Below are positions 6,508 to 11,808 of a DNA stretch of 11,808 bases, in pieces. This DNA is from CAYMTN01 sp964393335 (GTDB lineage Bacteria; Chloroflexota; Anaerolineae; Aggregatilineales; Aggregatilineaceae). Location: the NCBI GenBank assembly GCA_964393335.1, contig CAYMTN010000174.1:1-11808 (forward strand). Direction: 5' to 3'. The notes under the pieces were generated by a model. The model was not told the DNA's origin, ran no database searches, and saw nothing but the letters and a program-made list of their open reading frames with translations. The position numbers were made by a program, and so were the translations under genes. Within the stretch, counting starts at the first letter, position 1, and every line of letters begins with the position of its first letter.

Positions 6508-6539
6508 GGGCTGGTACGAATCTGCACAAAGTGAGCGCC

Positions 6540-7508
6540 ATGATCGAACTAACGCGAAGTGGCAAGACACCGCTCGTGATCGAAAACCCGGTGATGCCCG
6601 CCGCAGGCACCTTCGGCTTTGACGGCGCGGCCTACCGCGACCTGATCGACCTGACCAAACTCGGCGCGCTGGTGACCAACCCGATCACCTGGAAGCCGCG
6701 CCGCGTGGCACGCGGGCCGCGCGTGGTAGCGCTGCCGTCCGGTGTGATGATTCACACCGGCCTGCCGAATCCGGGCATCAACGGCGCGATCAAGCAGTAC
6801 GGCGCGCTGTGGGCGCACAGTCTCGCACCGGTCATCGTCCACATCGCCGCCACGACTCCGCCGGATGTCACGCGCTGCGCCGAAGCGCTGGATCGCTGTG
6901 AGGGTATCGCGGGCATCGAATTGGGCCTGCACGACCAGGCCGACAACGAGGAAATCGAGCTGATGGTCCGCGCCGCGCGTGATCATACGCTGCTGCCAAT
7001 CCTGGTGCGGCTGCCGCTCTACACCGCGCCGGAAGCCGCTCGCGCGGCCCAATTCGCAGGGGCCGAAGCGCTCGTCGTCGCGGCCCCGCCGCGCGGCACG
7101 ACCCGCGACCCCGATACCGGGCGGCTGGTCGGCGGGCGCGTATACGGCCCCTGGCTGAAGCCGCAGGCGCTCCGCGCAGCGGGGCAGGTCGCCCACATCG
7201 CGGAAGTACCCGTCATCGGCTGCGGCGGCATTCATACGCCCGACGATGCGCGTGATTTCCTCGAGGCGGGTGTGGCCGCCGTGCAGGTCGATACGATCAT
7301 CTGGACTCAGCCGCACATGCTCGAAGTGATCGCGCGTAACCTGGGCGGGCTGGAACTCACCCGCGCATCCGGCGCGCTGGCCGACGAATGGGAGCCGGGC
7401 ATCGGCCACACGATGCGCATGGAGCGCGAAAAACGCCTGAACCCGGACCCATATAACGGCGACGTGCCCGCCGTCCCCCCGCCAAGACCGCCCGATCTGC
7501 CCGACTAA
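6540..7508 (+). CDS. Dihydroorotate dehydrogenase (PyrD)-like protein lacking the catalytic Cys
   Basis: The 322-aa protein has the FMN-binding TIM-barrel layout of class 1B PyrD: NPVMPAAGTFGFDGAAYRDL (16-35), GLPNPGIN (74-81), GGRVYGPWLKPQALR (198-212), VIGCGGI (225-231) and EAGVAAVQVDT (242-252), the last two being FMN-phosphate-site motifs. The substrate side is changed. Where PyrD has 'N-I-S-C-P-N' this has GLHDQA (129-134), so the catalytic Cys is Asp132. The FMN-contacting Lys is Asn47. Orotate-contacting Asn residues are replaced at 71 (Ile), 101 (His), 129 (Gly) and 182 (Ala). A Pro-rich tail ends the protein. It probably binds FMN but should not oxidise dihydroorotate by the known mechanism. 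The ATG at 6540 has no clear ribosome site and lies 32 bp after the membrane-protein gene. Family firm, activity unknown. Confidence 0.82.
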   Translation: MIELTRSGKTPLVIENPVMPAAGTFGFDGAAYRDLIDLTKLGALVTNPITWKPRRVARGPRVVALPSGVMIHTGLPNPGINGAIKQYGALWAHSLAPVIVHIAATTPPDVTRCAEALDRCEGIAGIELGLHDQADNEEIELMVRAARDHTLLPILVRLPLYTAPEAARAAQFAGAEALVVAAPPRGTTRDPDTGRLVGGRVYGPWLKPQALRAAGQVAHIAEVPVIGCGGIHTPDDARDFLEAGVAAVQVDTIIWTQPHMLEVIARNLGGLELTRASGALADEWEPGIGHTMRMEREKRLNPDPYNGDVPAVPPPRPPDLPD

Positions 7509-7512
7509 TCCC

Positions 7513-7533
7513 CCGGCTGAGTCCGTCAGCCGG
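7513..7533. terminator. Stem-loop between convergent genes
   Basis: CCGGCTGA (7513-7520), loop GTCCG, TCAGCCGG (7526-7533): a perfect 8-bp GC-rich stem. It sits 4 bp after the PyrD-like stop and overlaps the last codons of the convergent Zn-ribbon gene. A bidirectional termination or 3'-end-protecting role is likely. On the minus strand TTTT precedes the stem and no good U-tract follows on either strand, so intrinsic termination is not certain. Confidence 0.5.
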
Positions 7534-7768
7534 AAAACAGCACGTCCAGGATCGTGCCGACGTCGTCTTTGCCTTCCAGCGTACTCAGATCGTACACCTC
7601 GGTGTAGCCGCAGTTATTGCACGATACAAACGAGTAGCGATGGTGCTGGATTTCGAACAGGCGCGACAAGCCGGCCCCCGACATCGCCAGACGCTCGGCA
7701 TGAGCGCCGCGCTGCCCGCACTTGGGGCAGACGAATTTTTTAGCCAGCAGTTCCTCAACTTTCGCCAT
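7526..7768 (-). CDS. Zn-ribbon protein (DUF2082-like, putative nucleic-acid-binding)
   Basis: The 80-aa protein has two zinc knuckles, CPKC (Cys14, Cys17) and CNNC (Cys50, Cys53). The spacing and surrounding pattern 'FVCPKCG...GAGLSRLFEIQHHRYSFVSCNNCGYTEVYD' are typical of the small DUF2082 Zn-ribbon family annotated as nucleic-acid-binding. The binding function is a family annotation, not shown here. A C-terminal tail of about 20 residues (STLEGKDDVGTILDVLFSG) follows the ribbon. A clear AAGGA ribosome site precedes the ATG at 7768. It is transcribed divergently from the DinB-family gene, sharing a 155-bp intergenic region, and converges on the PyrD-like gene. Confidence 0.85.
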   Translation of the reverse strand: MAKVEELLAKKFVCPKCGQRGAHAERLAMSGAGLSRLFEIQHHRYSFVSCNNCGYTEVYDLSTLEGKDDVGTILDVLFSG

Positions 7769-7804
7769 CGAGACATCCTTCCTTCATGCTGTGAATTCAT
7801 CCGC

Positions 7805-7810
7805 ATGGTA
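7805..7810 (-). promoter_or_regulatory. Candidate extended -10 for the Zn-ribbon gene
   Basis: Read on the minus strand, TGA-TACCAT is an extended -10 (TGn plus 4 of 6), about 37 bp upstream of the ATG at 7768. No convincing -35 is seen. A small GC hairpin (ACGCC 7817-7821 / GGCGT 7826-7830) lies just upstream. Confidence 0.3.
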
Positions 7811-7864
7811 TCACGTACGCCGGGCGGCGTGTCCCCTAAAGATCGGGTGTAACGCGCGGACTCG

Positions 7865-7893
7865 TTGTCGTGCGGCGCCGATGCCGGTATAAT
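7865..7893 (+). promoter_or_regulatory. Sigma70-type promoter of the DinB-family gene
   Basis: TTGTCG (7865-7870), a 17-bp spacer and a perfect TATAAT (7888-7893). The predicted start is near 7900, about 24 nt before the ATG at 7924. AGGGAGG (7912-7918) is the ribosome site. This is one of the clearest promoters in the window. Confidence 0.75.
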
Positions 7894-7910
7894 AGAACGT
7901 ATATTCTATT
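7891..7910. promoter_or_regulatory. Palindromic operator overlapping the -10, SOS-box-like
   Basis: AATAGAA (7891-7897), CGTATA, TTCTATT (7904-7910) form a perfect 7+7 bp inverted repeat over the end of the -10 and the expected start site. Its core GAAC-GTAT-ATTC (7895-7906) differs by one base from the Gram-positive-type LexA pattern GAAC-N4-GTTC. The position would allow direct repression. LexA binding is inference. Confidence 0.5.
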
Positions 7911-7923
7911 CAGGGAGGCAGCG

Positions 7924-8436
7924 ATGGACTCACAAATCTTCCAGACCCTGTACGATTACAACGCGTGGGCTAACCAGCGCGTGTGGGCCTGTATCCAGCA
8001 AATCGACGACGAGCAGTTCGAGCGCGCCATCGATCACTCAATCGGCTCGGTCCATAACCAGATCGCGCACATTATGCAGGTCGAATACTGGTGGTTCCGG
8101 TTCCTCAGCAGCGGGGCGCTTGATTTTGCGAGCGAGGAGGAGAGCGCGACCCGCGAAGCGATCCGGTCCAAATGGGATGAGGCGGAACGTATCATTCACG
8201 GTTATGTCGCAGCGCTCACCGCCGACGAGTTGATGCGCGAGGTTAAGCCGCCATTTTGGGAAACAGACAAACCGGCTGTACGTGTATTCGAGGCCCTGTT
8301 TCAGGTCGCCTTGCACAGCAACGATCACCGCGCGCAAACGCTCGCCGCGCTGAACCAACTCGGCGGGCCGACCACCCCGCAGGATTATTTGTTCTATAAG
8401 TTTGACAGCGCCGGTGCTCCCTGGCAGAACGAGTAA
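7924..8436 (+). CDS. DinB family (YfiT/DinB four-helix metalloprotein)
   Basis: The 170-aa product has the typical DinB length and start (MDSQIFQTLYDYNAWANQRVW). A His triad at the family positions is visible: His49 in SVHNQIAHIMQVEYWW, and His131 and His135 in VALHSNDHRAQTLAAL, which would bind a single divalent metal. Members include thiol-dependent transferases (bacillithiol or mycothiol S-transferases) and DNA-damage-inducible proteins of unknown activity. They are unrelated to DNA polymerase IV, which shares the name. The ATG at 7924 is fixed by AGGGAGG at 7912-7918. An upstream in-frame extension to 7870 would start before the promoter's -10 and is rejected. The promoter and the SOS-like palindrome overlap just upstream, suggesting regulated expression. 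The gene is monocistronic. Confidence 0.9.
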   Translation: MDSQIFQTLYDYNAWANQRVWACIQQIDDEQFERAIDHSIGSVHNQIAHIMQVEYWWFRFLSSGALDFASEEESATREAIRSKWDEAERIIHGYVAALTADELMREVKPPFWETDKPAVRVFEALFQVALHSNDHRAQTLAALNQLGGPTTPQDYLFYKFDSAGAPWQNE

Positions 8437-8506
8437 GGTACCTGGGGGCGTGCCGTCGTGGATTGGTGAATCTCGGATGCACACAGGATGGCGGCGCGGC
8501 ACCCTA

Positions 8507-8536
8507 TTGATTCGCGGATCGAACCCGTGATACAAT
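8507..8536 (+). promoter_or_regulatory. Promoter of the structured RNA
   Basis: TTGATT (8507-8512), an 18-bp spacer and TACAAT (8531-8536; 5 of 6 matches). The predicted start is at about 8543, 6 nt before the closing stem of the RNA begins. No ribosome site or ORF of note follows, which fits a non-coding transcript. Confidence 0.65.
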
Positions 8537-8542
8537 GAAAGT

Positions 8543-8690
8543 GAGCTCCAGGCGAGACATGCAGAGCTTCTAACGTGGTAACCCCTCTATAGGCTGAGCC
8601 GGTAGTGAAATCCGGCCAGATAGGATGTACGGATAAGTACAGGGGAAATGACCAGGGAAGCGGAGTAGTACATGTCTCGCCTGACATTTT
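8543..8690 (+). ncRNA. Unassigned structured RNA with long closing stem and three-way junction
   Basis: The core, 8549-8683, folds almost completely. P1: CAGGCGAGACATG (8549-8561) with CATGTCTCGCCTG (8671-8683), 13 bp, all Watson-Crick. P2: GCTTC (8566-8570) with GAAGC (8657-8661). P3: TGGT (8576-8579) with ACCA (8651-8654). P4: CCCCT (8582-8586) with AGGGG (8641-8645). P4 opens into a tight three-way junction. One arm is CTAT (8587-8590)/ATAG (8620-8623), CTG (8594-8596)/CAG (8617-8619), then GCCGG/CCGGC with loop TAGTGAAAT. The other is GTAC-GGATAA-GTAC (8627-8640). Unpaired positions are purine-rich on the plus strand, and the promoter is on that strand. I do not recognise it as SRP RNA, tmRNA, RNase P, 6S or a common riboswitch. 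The 3' end is uncertain; TTTT at 8687-8690 follows P1. Confidence 0.7.
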
Positions 8691-8726
8691 CCAGGCCATT
8701 CCCGCGACCATTTTCGTAACACAGTC

Positions 8727-9656
8727 TCAATCCACTGCCGGGATCACGTCATGCCGCAGCAGCCGGTACTGTGTCACCGGCGACGGCTGCGCATCCCCAC
8801 AGCTCCCGTAAGTTTTCACGCTGGACCGGTCTTCCGCGAGCGTTACGTCGTGCGTATCGCCGCTGGTGCGCGCCACAAACCGCACGATCCACCGGTTCGA
8901 GTCCGTGCGTTCAGCGTCCGCGAACCGGTACGCGTCCAGGTCCATCAGACCCGTCTCGGCGCGCAGGTAATAATCGGCGGCCTGGGCCACCTGGGGATAA
9001 CAGACGCGGCCCCGGTAAAAATCGAGCGCCACCTGCCCGCCCTGCACGGCGTCCAACACCGCCGGGACACGATCCGCTTCCAGGTACCCGTAAAACACGC
9101 CATGCGGCAGGCTGATCATATTCGCGGCGAAGCGGTGCCCGCCCACGTGTGACGACTGCCAGACCGCCGCGCCGACGTCCGCCGCCATCCGCTCGTAGAC
9201 CGCGACGCCGTACCGCGCGCAGCACCGGTCATGGCGGCCATGCGTGCACACCAAAAATAGCGGCTCCGCCTGCCGGTGATCGTCATAGGCGGGGTCTTGC
9301 GCGCAGATCGCGGGGATATCAAGCGCCAGCAGGTCGTCATACGCGTCCAGGCGGAAGGCGTAGAGGGCGGGATCGTGCTCGCGGCTCAGCCCCACGAAAA
9401 ACCAGATGCCCGGCGCAGCCAGGCGCGGCTTCTGGCGGATCATCAGCAGCTTCGAGCGTGGGATCGCGTCGAGATGGGTTTGCAGCCGCGTTTTGACGGC
9501 TTCCGGCAGGTCGCTGTCTTCGAACGCTTCCGGCCCCCAGCGCGTATCATATTCGAGCAGCAGCCACGCGTCGGTCGGTTTCACCGTGCCGAAAAGCTGC
9601 TCGCCAGCCTGGCGCGATACGGTAGAGCACAGCAGGTCCGTGTCTTCAGCCATCAT
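8727..9656 (-). CDS. Sucrase/ferredoxin-like family protein (thioredoxin-like [2Fe-2S])
   Basis: The 309-aa protein carries the Suc_Fer-like (PF06999-type) signatures. An N-terminal LCS (Cys10) is followed by GEQLFGTVKPTDAWLLLEY. The central motif is VCTHGRHDRCCARYGVAVY (Cys137, His139, Cys145, Cys146), then WQSSHVGGHRFAANMISLPHGVFYG (about 166-190). Members adopt a thioredoxin-like ferredoxin fold and bind a [2Fe-2S] cluster with Cys and His ligands; their physiological partner is mostly unknown. A C-terminal segment (about 200-309) follows. The ATG at 9656 overlaps the stop of the SDR gene (ATGA), fixing the start; upstream in-frame codons lie inside that gene. Its 3' end converges on the structured RNA, whose 3' end may be only about 40 bp away. 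Confidence 0.88.
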   Translation of the reverse strand: MMAEDTDLLCSTVSRQAGEQLFGTVKPTDAWLLLEYDTRWGPEAFEDSDLPEAVKTRLQTHLDAIPRSKLLMIRQKPRLAAPGIWFFVGLSREHDPALYAFRLDAYDDLLALDIPAICAQDPAYDDHRQAEPLFLVCTHGRHDRCCARYGVAVYERMAADVGAAVWQSSHVGGHRFAANMISLPHGVFYGYLEADRVPAVLDAVQGGQVALDFYRGRVCYPQVAQAADYYLRAETGLMDLDAYRFADAERTDSNRWIVRFVARTSGDTHDVTLAEDRSSVKTYGSCGDAQPSPVTQYRLLRHDVIPAVD

Positions 9657-10633
9657 GACTCCCGTTCGTCGTCGGCGGGTTGTGATTCCCCGGCGGTCGT
9701 CCGCCCAAACAACCGCTTGAGCGACTCCCACGCCGAAAACTGCCGCATGTAGCGCAGGTTTTCCGGCGTAAACGGGCGCGGATCGATGCCCGCGTCGATC
9801 AGGGCGTTGTGCGCGACGGTGTTATCGACCTTGAGCATGTCCAGCAGGCTGGTCGTGACCGGCGGGTTGGGCAGCGCGATTTCCATCAGTTTGACGACCG
9901 GGCGCAGCACCGGCACCGGCACCTTGACCAGCGCCCGCCGCGTATCCAGCGCCGCCAGCACGCGCCGGACGATCTGTTCGTAGGTCAGCACTTCCGGCCC
10001 GCCCAACTCGTACCGCTGGCCGATCACGTCCGCCCGGTGCACGCAGCGCGCGGCAAACGCGACGACGTCGCCCACCCACACCGGCTGGAATTTCGCCTGA
10101 CCGTCGCCTACTACCGGAAACACGAGCGGCATCAGTTTGATCAGCCGCGCCTGCACGTTGGCGAATTCGTCCTGCGGCCCCCAGATCACCGAGGGATGCA
10201 GCGAGGTCCACGCCAGCCCTGACTGCTCCACGTACTCCTGCGCCGCGCCTTTGCTCGCCAAAAAACGGAACGGGGCCGCGCTGTCGGCCTTGTTCTGGCT
10301 CATGTTGATGAAGTGACCCACGCCCGCCGCTTTGGCGGCGTCTACGACGTGAATCGTGCCCTGCGTATTGACGCGTTCGTACGTCATCGCGCCTTTTTCG
10401 ATGGCGATGGCGACCAGGTGGATCACGGTCCGCACGCCGTCGAAGGCGGGCGCGAGCGTTTCAGGCCGCGTCACGTCGCCCTGCACGATCTCGACCTGGC
10501 CGCGTACGTCTGCCAGCCGCGCGTCCGCTTTGGCGCGGTTATGGACCAGCGCGCGCACCGGCTCGCCGGCCTGCGCCAACTGGCGTACCAGATTGTTCCC
10601 GACATAACCCGATGCCCCGGTGATCAGAATCAT
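9653..10633 (-). CDS. Atypical SDR, complex I NDUFA9-subunit-like NAD(P)-binding protein
   Basis: The 326-aa protein starts with MILITGASGYVGNNLV, the Gly-rich Rossmann motif GxxGxxG at 6-12, followed by a beta-alpha pattern with GDV at 52-54. The order of motifs (INMSQNK about 109-115, HPSVIWGPQDEF about 146-158, VWVGDVV, YELGGPEVLTYEQI) fits the NDUFA9/NmrA-like atypical SDRs. At the YxxxK position the Tyr is Phe (F124-x-x-x-K128), so classical SDR catalysis is unlikely. NDUFA9-type proteins stabilise complex I and bind NAD(P)H, but many bacterial homologues are stand-alone with unknown partners, and no complex I genes are seen here. I chose the ATG at 10633, with a GGGGGG tract about 12 nt upstream as ribosome site; a TTG at 10651 would overlap that tract. 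The stop overlaps the sucrase/ferredoxin-like start. Confidence 0.85.
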   Translation of the reverse strand: MILITGASGYVGNNLVRQLAQAGEPVRALVHNRAKADARLADVRGQVEIVQGDVTRPETLAPAFDGVRTVIHLVAIAIEKGAMTYERVNTQGTIHVVDAAKAAGVGHFINMSQNKADSAAPFRFLASKGAAQEYVEQSGLAWTSLHPSVIWGPQDEFANVQARLIKLMPLVFPVVGDGQAKFQPVWVGDVVAFAARCVHRADVIGQRYELGGPEVLTYEQIVRRVLAALDTRRALVKVPVPVLRPVVKLMEIALPNPPVTTSLLDMLKVDNTVAHNALIDAGIDPRPFTPENLRYMRQFSAWESLKRLFGRTTAGESQPADDERES

Positions 10634-10655
10634 GGTGTGCGTTCCCCCCAAAATA

Positions 10656-10697
10656 GCGATCAGCGATCAGCTTTCAGTGGTAAGCTTTCAGCTAAAG
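10656..10697. repeat. Degenerate heptamer tandem repeat, six units
   Basis: Six 7-bp units in register: GCGATCA, GCGATCA, GCTTTCA, GTGGTAA, GCTTTCA, GCTAAAG. They lie in the leader of the NDUFA9-like gene, 23 bp upstream of its ATG. The period-7 pattern resembles short tandemly repeated repetitive (STRR-type) sequences described in cyanobacteria and similar repeats in other environmental genomes. Whether it is multicopy here is untested. Confidence 0.55.
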
Positions 10698-10750
10698 TCA
10701 AAAGCCAAACCGGCAGAAACGCGTGCTGTCCGCGCATGTGCTGTGTGTAG

Positions 10751-10760
10751 GTTGTACAAC
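10751..10760. promoter_or_regulatory. 10-bp palindrome GTTGTACAAC
   Basis: A perfect 10-bp palindrome in the 159-bp gap between the GT39-like stop and the NDUFA9-like start. It may be an operator for the latter. On its own it is weak evidence. No convincing -35/-10 pair was found nearby on the minus strand. Confidence 0.25.
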
Positions 10761-10792
10761 AGGCAGGGGAAAGTTGGCGAACGAGTTGGGGT

Positions 10793-11808
10793 TTACGGCT
10801 GCACGTCCAGCCGCGCCAGCGTGAACGTATCGCCCACCGCCTGCCCCTCGACGGTCACCGGCAGGCGATCCAGCGGCGCGTCGAGGGCGTACAATCCGAC
10901 GATGATCGCATACGTGCCGGGCGGCAGGTCGGAAGGCACGGCCAGCCCGTGCGGATCGATCACCGTGTCGCCGGGCGTCCAGGTCGTCGTCGGCGCGCGG
11001 TTGTTACCCGGTTCCGCGTCATGCTGGCCGACCAGCGATCCATCCGGCGCGAGGAGCTGGACCGTCACCTTGTAGCGCGTATCGAGCGGCGCGTCCGCCG
11101 ACCAGAACAGCGTCACGCCGAGCACGTCGCCGGGACGCAGCGCATCCGCGCTGAGCGCGTAACCGTCCAGCGTGATCGCGGCGCTAGATTGCGCTACGCC
11201 AAAACGCGCATCCGTCGCGTGCCGCGGCGCGCTGGGGGCCGCGTCCGGCACGGCGTACAGCGCCAGCCGCACATCCCCGAACCACCGCGACTCGACCGGG
11301 TACGCGTGCTCGTCGAGCGTGGCCTGCACCACGCGGCGCGGGTCGCGTTCGTCCTCGCCCCAAAACAGCACGAACACGCGGCGGTGATCGCGGATCACGG
11401 CCAGCACGTCGGCGCGGGTCTGTTCATCGTCGCCGCCCAGGCCGCGCGGCAGGCCGTAGACCCGCGCGTCACCCTGGTAGTAGTACGTGAACACCTCGGC
11501 CTGGTTGGGCGCGTCCAGGATCACGGCGTCGCCGGGACGCTCGCTCGCTTCGATCAGCGCCGCCGCGCCCCGGTAATCGGCGCGGGCATACGCCGGATCG
11601 GTGTACAGGGCGTCCAGGGCGCGCGCCTGCCCCATCACCACGAGAAACAGGCACACGACCGCCACCAGCCGCGATATCGCGCGCTGTTCGACCGGCGACA
11701 ACCTCCAGCGGCGGTCCGGCGGCGACACGGCCCACAAACGCCGCGCGCCCTGCCCGATCACCAGCGCCGCCGCGACCTGCGCGGGCAGCAGAAATTTCAG
11801 GTTCGCCG
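10793..11808 (-). CDS. C-terminal part of a GT39/ArnT-like membrane protein (runs off right edge)
   Basis: The reading frame is open to the right edge: codons read ANLKFLLPAQVAAALVIGQG at the boundary, which is end-of-TM-bundle sequence of PMT/ArnT-like glycosyltransferases (compare 'F.LP'). The GTG at 11761 is therefore an internal Val, not a start. About 337 codons are visible: a cytoplasmic or loop piece, a last hydrophobic helix (about 44-63, AISRLVAVVCLFLVVMGQAR), then about 270 extracytoplasmic residues. The first half (YRGAAALIEASERPGDAVILDAPNQAEVFTYYY) resembles the alpha/beta domain that follows the TM bundle in GT39-like proteins. The second half (about 185-337) is beta-rich (LRPGDVLGVTLFWSADAPL, PPGTYAIIVGLY), looking like a beta-sandwich. 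GT39 enzymes transfer sugars from lipid-linked donors to proteins or lipids. The active-site loop lies outside the window, so the assignment rests on the C-terminal part only. Confidence 0.7.
   Translation of the reverse strand, partial: ANLKFLLPAQVAAALVIGQGARRLWAVSPPDRRWRLSPVEQRAISRLVAVVCLFLVVMGQARALDALYTDPAYARADYRGAAALIEASERPGDAVILDAPNQAEVFTYYYQGDARVYGLPRGLGGDDEQTRADVLAVIRDHRRVFVLFWGEDERDPRRVVQATLDEHAYPVESRWFGDVRLALYAVPDAAPSAPRHATDARFGVAQSSAAITLDGYALSADALRPGDVLGVTLFWSADAPLDTRYKVTVQLLAPDGSLVGQHDAEPGNNRAPTTTWTPGDTVIDPHGLAVPSDLPPGTYAIIVGLYALDAPLDRLPVTVEGQAVGDTFTLARLDVQP

Noticed and set aside
6291..6539. Upstream extension of the PyrD-like ORF
   Set aside because: It overlaps most of the DUF4177-like copy 2 in another frame and has no PyrD-like sequence before the ATG at 6540.
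7895..7906. Naming the DinB-family gene as DNA polymerase IV
   Set aside because: The 170-aa product with a His triad is the unrelated four-helix DinB/YfiT family.
8450..8502. GTGCCG/CGGCAC pairing after the DinB-family gene as a terminator
   Set aside because: A 6-bp stem with a loop of about 40 nt and no U-tract; not convincing.
8648..8668. Six-codon ORF (MTREAE) inside the structured RNA after AGGGG
   Set aside because: Ribosome-site spacing is only 2 nt and AGGGG is the 3' arm of P4; too short to support as a gene.
8549..8683. SRP RNA, tmRNA, or TPP/FMN/cobalamin riboswitch as identity of the RNA
   Set aside because: The conserved motifs I know for these (SRP GGAAG loop context, tmRNA ends, TPP CUGAGA plus ACCUGAU, B12 box, FMN core) are not present in the expected arrangement.
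8605..8811. 68-aa plus-strand ORF running from the RNA into the sucrase/ferredoxin-like gene
   Set aside because: No ribosome site, starts at a GTG in a hairpin loop, and is antisense to a solid gene.
11759..11761. GTG at 11761 as the start of the GT39-like gene
   Set aside because: The frame stays open to the window edge and the upstream codons read as membrane-protein sequence, so this is an internal Val.

Overview
The window is GC-rich bacterial chromosomal DNA. Gene content and style suggest Chloroflexota, probably an Anaerolineae-like lineage. The pointers are a membrane protein with a long Thr/Pro 'PTNTP'-type tail, an ArnT/PMT-like membrane protein with a large extracytoplasmic tail, and diverged pyrimidine-dehydrogenase relatives. 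This is a judgement from style and family knowledge, not from a marker gene. No transposase, phage gene, rRNA, tRNA or CRISPR array is visible.

Layout. (1) Positions 1-3576, minus strand: a likely four-gene operon. In transcription order it encodes a two-TM protein of about 425 aa with a PH-like C-terminal domain, a single-TM protein with a Pro/Thr-rich exterior, and two tandem M42-family metallopeptidases joined by an ATGA overlap; the second runs off the left edge. (2) Positions 3577-3771: a divergent promoter region. (3) Positions 3772-7508, plus strand: a PyrK-like [2Fe-2S] protein overlapping a PIG-L/LmbE deacetylase (ATGA). A 405-bp gene-free stretch rich in hairpins and palindromes follows, then two tandem paralogous small membrane proteins with a DUF4177-like domain, then a PyrD-like protein in which the catalytic Cys and nearly all orotate-contacting residues are replaced. 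(4) A Zn-ribbon protein (minus) and a DinB-family protein (plus) diverge around position 7850. The DinB gene has a strong sigma70-type promoter overlapped by an SOS-box-like palindrome. (5) Positions 8437-8726 hold no protein gene but a very well-formed structured RNA candidate with its own promoter. (6) Positions 8727-11808, minus strand: a GT39-like membrane protein (open at the right edge), an NDUFA9-type atypical SDR, and a sucrase/ferredoxin-like (thioredoxin-like [2Fe-2S]) protein that overlaps the SDR by ATGA.

The most unusual items are the unassigned RNA at about 8543-8690 and the degenerate PyrK/PyrD-like pair separated by a deacetylase and two paralogous membrane proteins. The RNA has a 13-bp closing stem, a chain of internal helices and a tight three-way junction. 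The PyrK/PyrD-like pair looks like a repurposed dihydroorotate-dehydrogenase module rather than a pyrimidine biosynthesis enzyme. No searches could be run, so family names rest on motif recognition.
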